64,000 nt of DNA, from positions 1-64,000 of the forward strand of contig NZ_JARZAJ010000036.1 in assembly GCF_029892105.1 (NCBI RefSeq), in the 5' to 3' direction. Both the position numbers and the translations under genes were made by a program. Shown here piece by piece: positions 34,174 to 42,817 of the stretch (positions are counted from its first letter, which is position 1; each line of letters begins with the position of its first letter). The notes beneath the pieces are model-generated. The model searched no databases. It saw only the letters and a list, made by a program, of their open reading frames with translations, and was not told the DNA's origin. This DNA comes from Kitasatospora sp. GP82 (lineage in GTDB: Bacteria > Actinomycetota > Actinomycetes > Streptomycetales > Streptomycetaceae).

Positions 34174-35450
34174 CCCAGATCCTCTCCCACCTCGCAAGGG
34201 ACGGTGCACCCGTGACCACCCTGACCAGCAAGCCCCCGGTCGAGACCGGCCCCCTCGACGCGGTCGACCTGCTCGACCCCGATCTGCACGCCACCCGTGA
34301 CCTCACCGAGGTCTGGCGCCGGCTGCGCACCGACGAGCCGGTGCGGTGGCAGCCCGCCAGGGGCGGAAACCCGGGGTTCTGGGTGGTGACCCGGCACGCC
34401 GATGTGCTGAACATCGCCCGTGACACCCGGTCGTTCACCTCGATCCACGGCAATATGCTCGGCACGCTGCTGCGCGGCCACGACCCGGGCTCCGGCCGGA
34501 TGCTCGTCGTCACCGACGGCCCCCGCCACGGCGAGCTGCGCAAGCTGCTCTCCGGCGGCTTCGGCCCCCGCTCGCTCGGGCCGATCGGGGAGTCCATCAC
34601 CACCGCGACCCGCGAGCTGGTGGCCGGCCTGGTGGAGCGCGGCGGCGGCGACTTCGTCACCGAGGTCGCCGCTCAGGTCCCGCTCGGCGCGATCTGCGAA
34701 CTGCTGGCCATCCCGCACGCCGACCGCCCGAACGTGCTGGACCTGACCAACCGGGCCATGCTCGGCGAACACACCGAGGAACTCGGACTGGAGGCGAGGA
34801 TCGCCCAGAGCGAGATCCTGCTCTACTACACCCGTCTGGCCGCCGAGCGGCGAAAGACACCCGGCGACGACGTCATCAGCCTGCTGGTCGCCAGCGAGAT
34901 CGACGGACACCCGCTCACCGAGGAGGAGGTGCTGCTCAACTGCTACAACCTCATCATCGGCGGTGACGAGACAGCCCGGCTCTCGATGGCCGGCGGCCTG
35001 CTGGCGCTGGCCTCGGACACCTCGGGCCAGTGGGACCGGCTCAGGTCCGATCCTCAACTGGTCGACACCGCGGTCGAGGAGATCCTGCGCTGGACCACCC
35101 CCGCCGCGCACGTGGGCCGCACGGCCGTCACCACGACCGAACTTCACGGCCGACGGATCGCCCCCGGCGACGTGGTGACCCTGTGGAACGCCTCGGCCAA
35201 CCGGGACGAGACGGTCTTCGACGACCCCGACACCTTCGACGTGGCCCGCGACCCCAACCGCCACCTCACCTTCGGCTACGGTCCGCACTTCTGCCTGGGC
35301 GCCCAACTGGCCCGGATCGAGATCCGCGCCCTGCTCCACGCCCTGCGCGAGATGGTCGCCACCGTCGAGGTCACCGGCCAGGTCCACTGGCTCCCGTCCA
35401 ACTTCATCAGCGGCGTCTCCACCCTCCCCGTCGCCCTGACCGGCGCATAG
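34170..35450 (+). CDS. Cytochrome P450, NRPS-associated
   Basis: A 426-residue P450. The heme-binding segment is FGYGPHFCLG with Cys375. The K-helix ExxR is EEILR. The I-helix reads GGDETAR, in place of the classical AGxDT, as seen in many P450s that hydroxylate carrier-bound amino acids or peptides. The GTG start overlaps the NRPS stop (GTGA), so it is translationally coupled to the loading synthetase; hydroxylation of one of its two residues (for example beta-hydroxylation of the aromatic one) is a reasonable guess. It is the last gene of the operon, followed at once by a nested hairpin. Confidence 0.92.
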   Translation: MTQILSHLARDGAPVTTLTSKPPVETGPLDAVDLLDPDLHATRDLTEVWRRLRTDEPVRWQPARGGNPGFWVVTRHADVLNIARDTRSFTSIHGNMLGTLLRGHDPGSGRMLVVTDGPRHGELRKLLSGGFGPRSLGPIGESITTATRELVAGLVERGGGDFVTEVAAQVPLGAICELLAIPHADRPNVLDLTNRAMLGEHTEELGLEARIAQSEILLYYTRLAAERRKTPGDDVISLLVASEIDGHPLTEEEVLLNCYNLIIGGDETARLSMAGGLLALASDTSGQWDRLRSDPQLVDTAVEEILRWTTPAAHVGRTAVTTTELHGRRIAPGDVVTLWNASANRDETVFDDPDTFDVARDPNRHLTFGYGPHFCLGAQLARIEIRALLHALREMVATVEVTGQVHWLPSNFISGVSTLPVALTGA

Positions 35451-35454
35451 ACCA

Positions 35455-35501
35455 CTGCGGGGCGGAAGCGACGGACCCACACCGTCACTCCCGCCCCGCA
35501 G
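35455..35501. terminator. Terminator ending the NRPS-PKS operon
   Basis: A perfect 11-bp inverted repeat (CTGCGGGGCGG ... CCGCCCCGCAG) encloses a second 5-bp stem (GACGG ... CCGTC). It starts 4 nt after the P450 stop, and this nested hairpin is the strongest terminator in the cluster. Confidence 0.8.
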
Positions 35502-35550
35502 GCCCCGCACAGGCCCGCACAGGCCCGAACAGGCTGGAACAGGCCCGAGC
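35501..35550. repeat. 10-bp tandem repeat, five copies
   Basis: Five degenerate units of AGGCCCGCAC follow directly after the terminator. No frame across them looks coding. Confidence 0.75.
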
Positions 35551-35890
35551 GGCCACTGTCTCGCCGACCCGGCCACCGGCACCCTGCACGGCCGCATCGC
35601 CTACCCGATGCGCGACGTCGAGAACGTGACCGCGAGCTGCATGGCGTGGACGCCCAGGCCGCCCACTCCCCAGAGTCCGATGCTCTCCTTGATCCGCAGC
35701 CGCTGTGCATCAGGGCGGCGTGTGGCGTCGACCAGGCCCGCGCCGAGGCCGCCGCGCTCCTCGCCTCCGTACTCACCGCCTGGCTGGACGAAGCCGCTCC
35801 CGGCTCGGCACCGGCCGACGGCCGCACCGCAGCGAGATCAGCACGGCCACGGACTTTCGGGGCAACCGCTCGGATTCGCAGGGGGATTGA
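35551..35890. other. Gap without a supported gene
   Basis: About 340 bp between the P450 terminator and the convergent glycosyltransferase. Short frames exist, one with an Ala-rich helix-like stretch (ARAEAAALLASVLTAWLDEA), but no start signal or recognised domain. It may be a decayed gene end. Confidence 0.3.
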
Positions 35891-37009
35891 TCAGCGGAGC
35901 GCTTCGAGCAGGGGGATCGTCTGCTCCGGTCCCGGCAGGTCGTTGATCTCGTCCCGGATCCGCTCGGCGGCGCGGCGGTAGCTCTGGTCGGCCAGCACGG
36001 CCGACACCGTCGTCCGCACCTCGTCCGGCGTCACAGTCACCGGGTCAAGCACCTGGGCGGTGCCGAGTTCGACACACCGCTGCGCGTTGTACGGCTGATC
36101 CGCGCCGAGCGGGAGCAGGACCGACGGCAGGCCGTGGGCGAGCGTTCCGACGAGGCTGCCGGAACCGCCGTGCGAGATGACCAGATCGCACTGCGGCAGA
36201 AGCAGCTCCTGCGGAACGAACTTTTCCACCCGGACACGGTCCGGCAGTGGCCCGAGCTCTGCGGGGTCGACGCGGTCGCCGACGGTCACGACGACGTTCA
36301 CGGGGAGCTCCCGGAGTCCGGTGAGGACGCGCGAGAACAGGTCACTGGTGTTGTTCACGGTGCCGAGGGTGAAGTACACGGTGGGCGTGCGTGACGTGCT
36401 CGCGGACGGAGCGACGGCTGACTGCCGGAACGAGAACACGTCGGCCGGCAGGGGAAAACGCGGGTTTCGGAAGCTCGGCGGGAACGGCGCCAGGACCAGG
36501 TTCCGCTCCAGCATGGCGAGTTCGGGATCCAGCGGCAGGCCGTATTCGTTCCGCAGCTCGTGCAGCGGCTCGGCGACGACCTCCTTGCGCAGAAAGCCCC
36601 CGGCCGCGAGCACGAGGACGGTCGCGCAGGGAAGTGCGAGCGATTCGGCCGCGATTGCGGTGCCGAAGTCGACCTCGTCGCGCACCAGGACATCCGGTTT
36701 CCACGTACGGGCGAGTTCAAGTACCGCCGCAGCGTGGCGCCGTGCCCCGCGCCGGGCGAAGCCCTCCGTGAGCTGCCGGACCTCCGCCTCCGGATCGGGT
36801 GTGTCCAGCGTCCTGCGCTCCGTGGTCTCGGTGCGCCTGCGCGGCCCGCTCGTGGCGAAGGCGGTGAACCCGGCCGCCGCGATCTCGGACCCTCTACCGC
36901 CCGCACCGGCAACGGCAACCGTGTGCCCCGCCGCCTGAGCTGCGCGGGCCACCGGGATGAGCGGACGGAAGTGACCACTGCCACCGATGAATGTGAACAG
37001 GATTCGCAT
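35891..37009 (-). CDS. UGT/MGT-family glycosyltransferase
   Basis: A 372-residue GT1-family enzyme. The N-terminus is MRILFTFIGGSGHFRPLIPV, and the C-terminal donor-binding region reads SHGGSGSLVGTLAHGLPSVL followed by LPLGADQPYNAQR, the signature of macrolide- and natural-product-type glycosyltransferases using nucleotide sugars. It is convergent with the NRPS operon and separated from it by a terminator, so membership in the cluster is possible but not shown. No sugar-biosynthesis genes lie nearby, so it would use a common donor. It could glycosylate the product for self-protection or act on an unrelated aglycone. Confidence 0.85.
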   Translation of the reverse strand: MRILFTFIGGSGHFRPLIPVARAAQAAGHTVAVAGAGGRGSEIAAAGFTAFATSGPRRRTETTERRTLDTPDPEAEVRQLTEGFARRGARRHAAAVLELARTWKPDVLVRDEVDFGTAIAAESLALPCATVLVLAAGGFLRKEVVAEPLHELRNEYGLPLDPELAMLERNLVLAPFPPSFRNPRFPLPADVFSFRQSAVAPSASTSRTPTVYFTLGTVNNTSDLFSRVLTGLRELPVNVVVTVGDRVDPAELGPLPDRVRVEKFVPQELLLPQCDLVISHGGSGSLVGTLAHGLPSVLLPLGADQPYNAQRCVELGTAQVLDPVTVTPDEVRTTVSAVLADQSYRRAAERIRDEINDLPGPEQTIPLLEALR

Positions 37010-37512
37010 CGGCCGAGGTTATCGCCCCCGCGGCGATCGCGACCCGACGGCGGTGGAGGCTCACAGGCCGAGCGGTACTGGCCCGACCGGAACGTCACGG
37101 GCGATCAGCGCTGCCAACGGTGTGGCGAGATCGCGGGGTGAGAACAAGGGCACCCGGACACGTTATCCGGTCTCCACGGCGATCCTCGGCCGGGGAACGC
37201 CGGCTTCCTGACGCAGTGTCGGTGAGGAAGCGGGCGAGCACGGGTTGTCCACGCTCGGGCAGGGCGGCGCGCTGCCGGGGCGGTCCGAGTCGGGCGCTGT
37301 GAGCAAGATCTTCAAGGGCCTTCCGGAGCAGCTCGGGCGGGCAGGTTCCGGTCAAGGCTGCACGTGAGCGCTGACGTGCCGACAGGCTCGGGGCATGAGA
37401 GTCTGGCGAGTGATCGGTTGAGGGAACGGGCAGGCGATGGCATGGTGCGGTGGAGAACTGCGGGCCGCGCTACGGCGGGTAACGGCCGCCAGAACGCCGA
37501 AAGCTGGTCACT
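37010..37512. other. Gap with an unassigned minus-strand fragment
   Basis: About 500 bp between divergent genes. On the minus strand at about 37061-37162, after an in-frame stop, a 33-codon frame ends SPRDLATPLAALIARDVPV plus a short tail. It looks like the C-terminus of a lost protein. The remainder must hold the promoters of the glycosyltransferase and amidotransferase genes, which I cannot place. Confidence 0.3.
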
Positions 37513-39297
37513 ATGTGTGGACTGAGCGGAGAGATCCGCTTCGATGGCGGGCGGCCCGACCTTGCCGCCGTCGAGCGCATGACCGATCGGCTGGAAGCCC
37601 GTGGGCCTGACGGCAGGGGGCTGTGGGCGCAGCGCGCCGTGGCCCTCGGCCATCGGCGGCTGAAGATCATCGACCTGTCGGAGCGCGGGGCCCAGCCGAT
37701 GACCGACCCGGAGAGCCGGCTCACCGGCGTCTTCAACGGTTGTATCTACAACTACCGGGAGTTGCGGGAGGAGCTGCAGGGCCTGGGGCACCGCTTCTTC
37801 TCCCGCTCCGACACCGAGGTGCTGCTGAAGGCCTACCGCCAGTGGGGTACGGACTGTGTCGGCCGGTTCCTCGGGATGTTCGCCTTCGCCGTGGTGGAGC
37901 AGGACACCGGCCGTGTGGTGCTGGCCAGGGACCGGCTGGGCATCAAACCGCTGTATCTGGCGGAACGGCCCGGCCGGCTGCGCTTCGCTTCGTCCCTGCC
38001 CGCCCTGCTCGCCGGCGGCGACGTGGACACCTCGCTCGACCCCGTCGCACTGCACCAGTACCTGACTCTGCACGCGGTGGTGGCCGCGCCACAGACGGTG
38101 CTGGCCGGGGTGCGCAAGCTCCCTCCGGCCACCGTTCGTGTCGTGGAACCGGACGGCAGGTGTCGCGATCACCGCTACTGGCAGCCGTCCTACGACCGCC
38201 GGCCGGAGCATGAGGGCATGGACGCCGCCGACTGGCGGGACGCGGTGCTGGAATCCGTGCGTACCGCCGTCCGCCGCCGCATGGTCGCAGATGTGCCGGT
38301 GGGCGTGCTGCTCTCCGGCGGGCTGGACTCCAGCCTGATCGTGGCACTGCTCGCCGAGGCGGGCCAGAGGGACCTGGCGACGTTCAGCGTCGGCTTCGAG
38401 GCGGAGGCCGGCGAGGCCGGCGACGAGTTCGTGTACTCGGATCTGGTCGCTCAGCAGTTCGCCACCGACCACCACCAGATCATGGTTCCCTCGGACCGGC
38501 TGTCGACCGCGCTGGACGGGGCGGTCGCCGCGATGAGCGAGCCGATGGTCAGCCACGACGTGATCGCCTTCCACCTCCTGTCGGAGGAGGTCTCCAAGGA
38601 GGTCAGGGTCGTCCAGAGCGGGCAGGGCGCGGACGAGGTCTTCGCCGGGTACCACTGGTATCCGGAGCTGGCCGCCGCGCGGCGCGACCGGGTGGCCGAG
38701 ACCTACGCCCAGGTGTACTTCGACCGTCCGCACGCCGACCTGGCCAGGATGCTCCAGCCACACATGCTGACGGACCACGACGCCTCCGGTGAGCTCGTCA
38801 GGATCCACATGGCGGCCGACGGGGCCGATACCGCACTGGACGCGGCGCTGCGGCTGGACACCCACCTCATGCTGGTCGACGACCCGGTCAAACGGGTCGA
38901 CAACATGACCATGGACTGGGGCCTGGAGGCACGGGTGCCGTTCCTGGACCACGAACTGGTGGAGCTGGCCGCCGCCTGCCCACCGCAGCTGAAAATCGCC
39001 CAGGGCGGCAAGGGCGTGCTCAAGGACGCCGGCCGCCGGATGCTGCCGTCCGGGATCGTCGACCGGCCCAAGGGCTACTTCCCGGTCCCGGCGATCCGCC
39101 ACATGGCCGGCCCGGTGCTCGACCGGGTCCGTGAGGCCCTCACGGCCCCCGAGGCCAGGGCTCGGGGCGTCTTCCACGAGTCGTACGTGGCCCGGCTCCT
39201 GGCCGCGCCCGACGCGAACCGCACGAAGCGCGGGGCGAACGCCCTCTGGCAGGTAGCGGTGCTGGAGCTATGGCTGCAGAGACACGGAATCGGCTGA
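37513..39297 (+). CDS. N-acetylglutaminylglutamine-type amidotransferase (AsnB family)
   Basis: A 594-residue class II glutamine amidotransferase/asparagine-synthetase-like enzyme. Cys2 (MCGLSGEIRFDGG) is the glutaminase nucleophile. RGPDGRG, FNGCIYNY and SDTEVLLKAY are glutaminase motifs, and SGGLDSS at 268 is the synthetase PP-loop. Its length and wording (LKIIDLSERGAQPMTD, GCIYNYRELREELQGLGH) match the enzyme that amidates N-acetylglutaminylglutamine, a dipeptide osmolyte. The partner synthetase that makes the dipeptide is not in this window. A peptidase gene overlaps its 3' end. An alternative is tailoring in the neighbouring cluster, but the family match favours osmolyte metabolism. Confidence 0.8.
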   Translation: MCGLSGEIRFDGGRPDLAAVERMTDRLEARGPDGRGLWAQRAVALGHRRLKIIDLSERGAQPMTDPESRLTGVFNGCIYNYRELREELQGLGHRFFSRSDTEVLLKAYRQWGTDCVGRFLGMFAFAVVEQDTGRVVLARDRLGIKPLYLAERPGRLRFASSLPALLAGGDVDTSLDPVALHQYLTLHAVVAAPQTVLAGVRKLPPATVRVVEPDGRCRDHRYWQPSYDRRPEHEGMDAADWRDAVLESVRTAVRRRMVADVPVGVLLSGGLDSSLIVALLAEAGQRDLATFSVGFEAEAGEAGDEFVYSDLVAQQFATDHHQIMVPSDRLSTALDGAVAAMSEPMVSHDVIAFHLLSEEVSKEVRVVQSGQGADEVFAGYHWYPELAAARRDRVAETYAQVYFDRPHADLARMLQPHMLTDHDASGELVRIHMAADGADTALDAALRLDTHLMLVDDPVKRVDNMTMDWGLEARVPFLDHELVELAAACPPQLKIAQGGKGVLKDAGRRMLPSGIVDRPKGYFPVPAIRHMAGPVLDRVREALTAPEARARGVFHESYVARLLAAPDANRTKRGANALWQVAVLELWLQRHGIG

Positions 39298-41504
39298 CGG
39301 GCACCCCGGGGCTTCGGACGGCTGCTCCCACCCTCGCGTTCGGGCCCGGCAACTCCGCTACCGCGCCGGCGGCCCCCGTCGCGGTCCCGCTGCCCGACCT
39401 ACCCGGCTCGCGGGACACCCCGGCCCCGGTGACGGCGCACGGCTGCTGGTATCCGTCGGCCGACCCGACGGGCGGGCAGGTGGCCTTCATCTGCAACCGT
39501 GCCGGTGTGCCGCAGCTGTGGGCCGGACCTGTGGACGGCAGCGAGGCCCACCTGCTGGACGCGAGCCCGGATCCCGTGACGGAGGTGTCCTGGTCACCCG
39601 ACGGCCACTGGATCGCGTACACCGTCGCACCGGGCGGCGGAGAGCACACCCGGGTGCTGTGCATCCGCCCGGACGGCACCGGACGCCGGCTGCTGGGCGG
39701 GGCCGAGCCGGGTACCTCCGCCTACCTGGGCCGTTGGACGCGCGACGGCTCGGCCCTGGCCGTCACCATCGCCGAGCCCGCCGTGGCCAGGCCCGTGGAC
39801 GGTGGTGCGGAGCAGACCCACGACGAGCCGGGCAGCGCCCTGCCGGACACCTCCACCGGCCCGTACACCGCGACACCGTCCGCCGGGCGGAGCAGCCGTG
39901 ACGGACCCGCGGTGCTCCTGGGCGGCGCGCACCCCGGTGAGGTCGGGGTGGCCGCTGCACCGAGCATGCCGCCGCAGAGCGAGTTCCCCGCCCACCTCGA
40001 ACCCGGCCCGTCCGCCGCGGAGTCCGCGCACGAGGCCGAGCACCTCGGCGCAGGCGACGACCTGGCCGTGTACCTGGTCGACCCCGGCGGCGTCCGCTCC
40101 CCGGTGCTGCTGGCCACCGATGCCGACGCCGCCACCCTGAGACTGTGCGACACCACCCCGGACGGCCGCCTCGCGCTGCTGCGCCGTGGCCCGCGCGGCC
40201 GCCGCGAGGCGGTGGTGCTGCGCACCGCCGGCCTGGAGAGGGCGTGCGTAGTGCCGGTGGCGGACGGCGACCCGTGGATCGGCCGTTTCTCGCCCGACGG
40301 CCGCACCCTGTGGCTGCGAAGCGACGCCGGCCGCGAATTCGCGGTTCTGCTCACCGCCGAGCTCGGCCCGGACGGTGACTGTCTGCGCCTGGCGGTGGCG
40401 GCCGAGCGTGATGACGCCGATCTGGAACTGCTGGCCGTGTCCGACGACGGCGGGTCAGCCGTTCTGGCCTGGAACGTGCAGGGCCGCAGTGAGGTGGAGG
40501 CCCATGCCCTGCCCGGCGGTGGTGTGGTCGATGTCGCCCCGCCCCGTCCCGTGGCACTGCCGCACGAAGTGGTCACCCGGATCACCCCGGCCGGCCCCGG
40601 GGGTCTGCTGCTGGCGCTGTCGGGTTCGGTGCGGCGCCCCGGCGTGTGGTGGCTGCCCTCCGGCGCGTCCCCCGTACGGACCGGCTGGTCCTCACGCGAT
40701 GCGGACGCCGTCCCGGCCGGCCGGCCACCGGTGCGGCCCGAGCCGTTGCGGCTGTCCGCCCGCGACGGGTTGTCGCTGGGCGGCTGGTACTACCGCGCAC
40801 CCCGACAGCACGGTCGCCCGAGCCCGTGCGTCGTCCACCTGCACGGCGGGCCCGAGGAGCAGGAACGGCCGGTGTTCGATCCCCTCTACCACGAGCTGCT
40901 GGGCCGCGGTCTGGACGTCTTCGCACCGGACGTGCGCGGCTCGTCGGGTTGGGGGCGGTCCTTCCGGGACGCCGATCTGGGTACCGGGCGGTTCGCGGCG
41001 ATCGACGACGTCGCCGACTGTGCGGCTCACGCGGTCACAGCCGGACTCGCCGATCCGGGGCGGCTGGCCGTGATGGGACGGTCCTACGGCGGCTACCTGG
41101 TCCTGGCCTCCCTCGTGTGGCACCCGGAGCTGTTCCGCACCGGTGTCGCGGTCTGCGGCATGTCCGACTTCGAGACGTTCTTCGCCGGCACCGAGCCGTG
41201 GATCGCGGCGTCGGCGGCAGCCAAGTACGGCCACCCCGAGCACGACCGTGAACTCCTGCACGCCCTGTCCCCGATGACTCGCATCGACGCGCTGCGGGCG
41301 CCGCTGCTGGCGGTCCACGGCGAGCACGACACCAACGTGCCACCGGGCGAGTCCGAGCAGGTCGTGCAGGCGGCGCGCCGACGTGGTGTCCCGGCCGAGT
41401 TGCTGATGCTGCGTGACGAGGGCCACGAGTTCCTGCACACGGGCAACCGGGTGCTGTTCCGCCGCACCGCGGCGAGCTGGATCGAGAGGCACCTCGAGCC
41501 GTGA
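39270..41504 (+). CDS. S9-family (prolyl-oligopeptidase-like) serine peptidase
   Basis: A 744-residue protein with an N-terminal beta-propeller (repeats such as VTEVSWSPDGHWIAYTV and IGRFSPDGRTLWLRSD) and a C-terminal alpha/beta-hydrolase domain. The catalytic triad is Ser605 (GRSYGGY), Asp687 (HGEHDTN) and His719 (DEGHEF). No signal peptide is evident, so it is probably cytoplasmic. It overlaps the amidotransferase gene by 28 nt in another frame, indicating coupled translation; a role in turnover of the same peptide osmolyte is plausible. A low-complexity Gly/Pro/Ser/Glu insert (about residues 180-265) interrupts the propeller. Confidence 0.85.
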   Translation: MAAETRNRLTGTPGLRTAAPTLAFGPGNSATAPAAPVAVPLPDLPGSRDTPAPVTAHGCWYPSADPTGGQVAFICNRAGVPQLWAGPVDGSEAHLLDASPDPVTEVSWSPDGHWIAYTVAPGGGEHTRVLCIRPDGTGRRLLGGAEPGTSAYLGRWTRDGSALAVTIAEPAVARPVDGGAEQTHDEPGSALPDTSTGPYTATPSAGRSSRDGPAVLLGGAHPGEVGVAAAPSMPPQSEFPAHLEPGPSAAESAHEAEHLGAGDDLAVYLVDPGGVRSPVLLATDADAATLRLCDTTPDGRLALLRRGPRGRREAVVLRTAGLERACVVPVADGDPWIGRFSPDGRTLWLRSDAGREFAVLLTAELGPDGDCLRLAVAAERDDADLELLAVSDDGGSAVLAWNVQGRSEVEAHALPGGGVVDVAPPRPVALPHEVVTRITPAGPGGLLLALSGSVRRPGVWWLPSGASPVRTGWSSRDADAVPAGRPPVRPEPLRLSARDGLSLGGWYYRAPRQHGRPSPCVVHLHGGPEEQERPVFDPLYHELLGRGLDVFAPDVRGSSGWGRSFRDADLGTGRFAAIDDVADCAAHAVTAGLADPGRLAVMGRSYGGYLVLASLVWHPELFRTGVAVCGMSDFETFFAGTEPWIAASAAAKYGHPEHDRELLHALSPMTRIDALRAPLLAVHGEHDTNVPPGESEQVVQAARRRGVPAELLMLRDEGHEFLHTGNRVLFRRTAASWIERHLEP

Positions 41505-41715
41505 GCCGCGCCGTGGCGGTGACGGGCCGTCACAGACACGTCGTACTCACCGGGCCGTAGTGCCCAGGCTGGGTTCACCGGCTCCGGGCCGCAGATCCGG
41601 CGTGTGGTCAGCCGGTGCCGCGGTACTGGCTGATGAGTCCGGCGACGGCCGTCAGGTCCGCTGACTTTCTGGCAGGCTACGTGGTCGCTGGAGTATCGGA
41701 GGAAGAGAAGAGGAT

Positions 41716-42624
41716 ATGACGACCAATACGGACAACGTGGCGAGCGGGCCGGGCCGGGGGAGTGGCGCGACGAGTCCGCTGTCCGTCCCGGGCCCGCTGG
41801 TGACGGTCGGCTGGCTTGCGGAGCGGCTGGACCACCCCGATCTGGTGGTGCTCGATGCCAGCGTGGGGGCGGATCGCGGTGCGGAGCTGCGGATCCCGGG
41901 TGCGCGGCTGTTCGACCTCGATGGCGCGCTGTCCGACCGGTCGAGTCCGCTGCCCCACACGATGCCCGGCGCGGAGCACTTCGCACGGGAGATGCGCGCG
42001 CTCGGGGTCAACGACAGCAGCGCCGTCGTGGCCTACGACCGGGTGGGCATCTACTCCAGCGCTCGGGCGTGGTGGATGCTGCGGGCGATGGGCTTCGACC
42101 GGGTGGCCGTACTCGATGGTGGTCTGCCTGCCTGGGTCGCCGCCGGGCTGCCCCGACTTCCCCCCGGCGTGGCAGCCCCTCCGCCCGGCGACTTCGTGGC
42201 AAGGCCGCGCGAGGGGCTGATCGTCGACAGCGGCGTGGTGCAGGCGGCACTGTCCGACGGCGCCTCGGCGGTGCTCGACGCCCGTTCCAGGGAGCGATTC
42301 GCGGGGCAGGTCGAGGAGCCTCGGCCGGGACTGCGGAGCGGACACATGCCCGGCGCCGTGAACCTGCCGTTCGGCGATCTCCAGACGGACGGCCGGATGC
42401 GTCCCGCCGGTGAACTCCTGGCCCTCTTCTTTGATCTGGTCGGACGGCGCGAGCGCCTGATCTTCAGCTGCGGCTCGGGGGTCACCGCCTGCAACCTGGC
42501 CCTGGGAGCCGAACTGGCCGGGTACCGCGATCTCGCCGTGTACGACGGATCATGGAGCGAGTGGGGGCTTCCGTCCGAGCTGCCCGTGGCGGCGGGCCCG
42601 GTCCCGGCGGGCCCGGTGGTCTGA
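41716..42624 (+). CDS. sseA: 3-mercaptopyruvate (rhodanese-type) sulfurtransferase
   Basis: A 302-residue tandem-rhodanese protein. The N-terminal, catalytically silent rhodanese domain (about 27-150) is followed by the active domain (about 165-300) with Cys252 in CGSGVTA, the loop typical of mercaptopyruvate sulfurtransferases rather than thiosulfate enzymes. It moves sulfane sulfur from 3-mercaptopyruvate to acceptors. The first 25 residues are an extra Gly/Ser-rich extension. It is a single gene about 210 bp after the peptidase. It could supply sulfur to a thiolating enzyme, but nothing links it to the PP-loop gene 13 kb away. Confidence 0.85.
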   Translation: MTTNTDNVASGPGRGSGATSPLSVPGPLVTVGWLAERLDHPDLVVLDASVGADRGAELRIPGARLFDLDGALSDRSSPLPHTMPGAEHFAREMRALGVNDSSAVVAYDRVGIYSSARAWWMLRAMGFDRVAVLDGGLPAWVAAGLPRLPPGVAAPPPGDFVARPREGLIVDSGVVQAALSDGASAVLDARSRERFAGQVEEPRPGLRSGHMPGAVNLPFGDLQTDGRMRPAGELLALFFDLVGRRERLIFSCGSGVTACNLALGAELAGYRDLAVYDGSWSEWGLPSELPVAAGPVPAGPVV

Positions 42625-42817
42625 GACACCCCGACCCGGGAGACCGGGGTCCCGGTCCGAGGCGGTGAGTGCGTCAGCAGCCGACGGTGCGTCAACCATT
42701 GGTGTCAGAGGGCACGTTGTGAGAAGGCATGACATGCCCTTGGGCCTCACCATGTCTGGGAGCACCACGGATCAAGACAGTGACGCCCCGTGGCCCGAGA
42801 CGTGAGGATACCTGCCC

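Noticed and set aside
41716..42624. Sulfurtransferase as sulfur donor for the PP-loop enzyme
   Set aside because: It is 13 kb away behind terminators and unrelated genes, and such enzymes are common housekeeping proteins.
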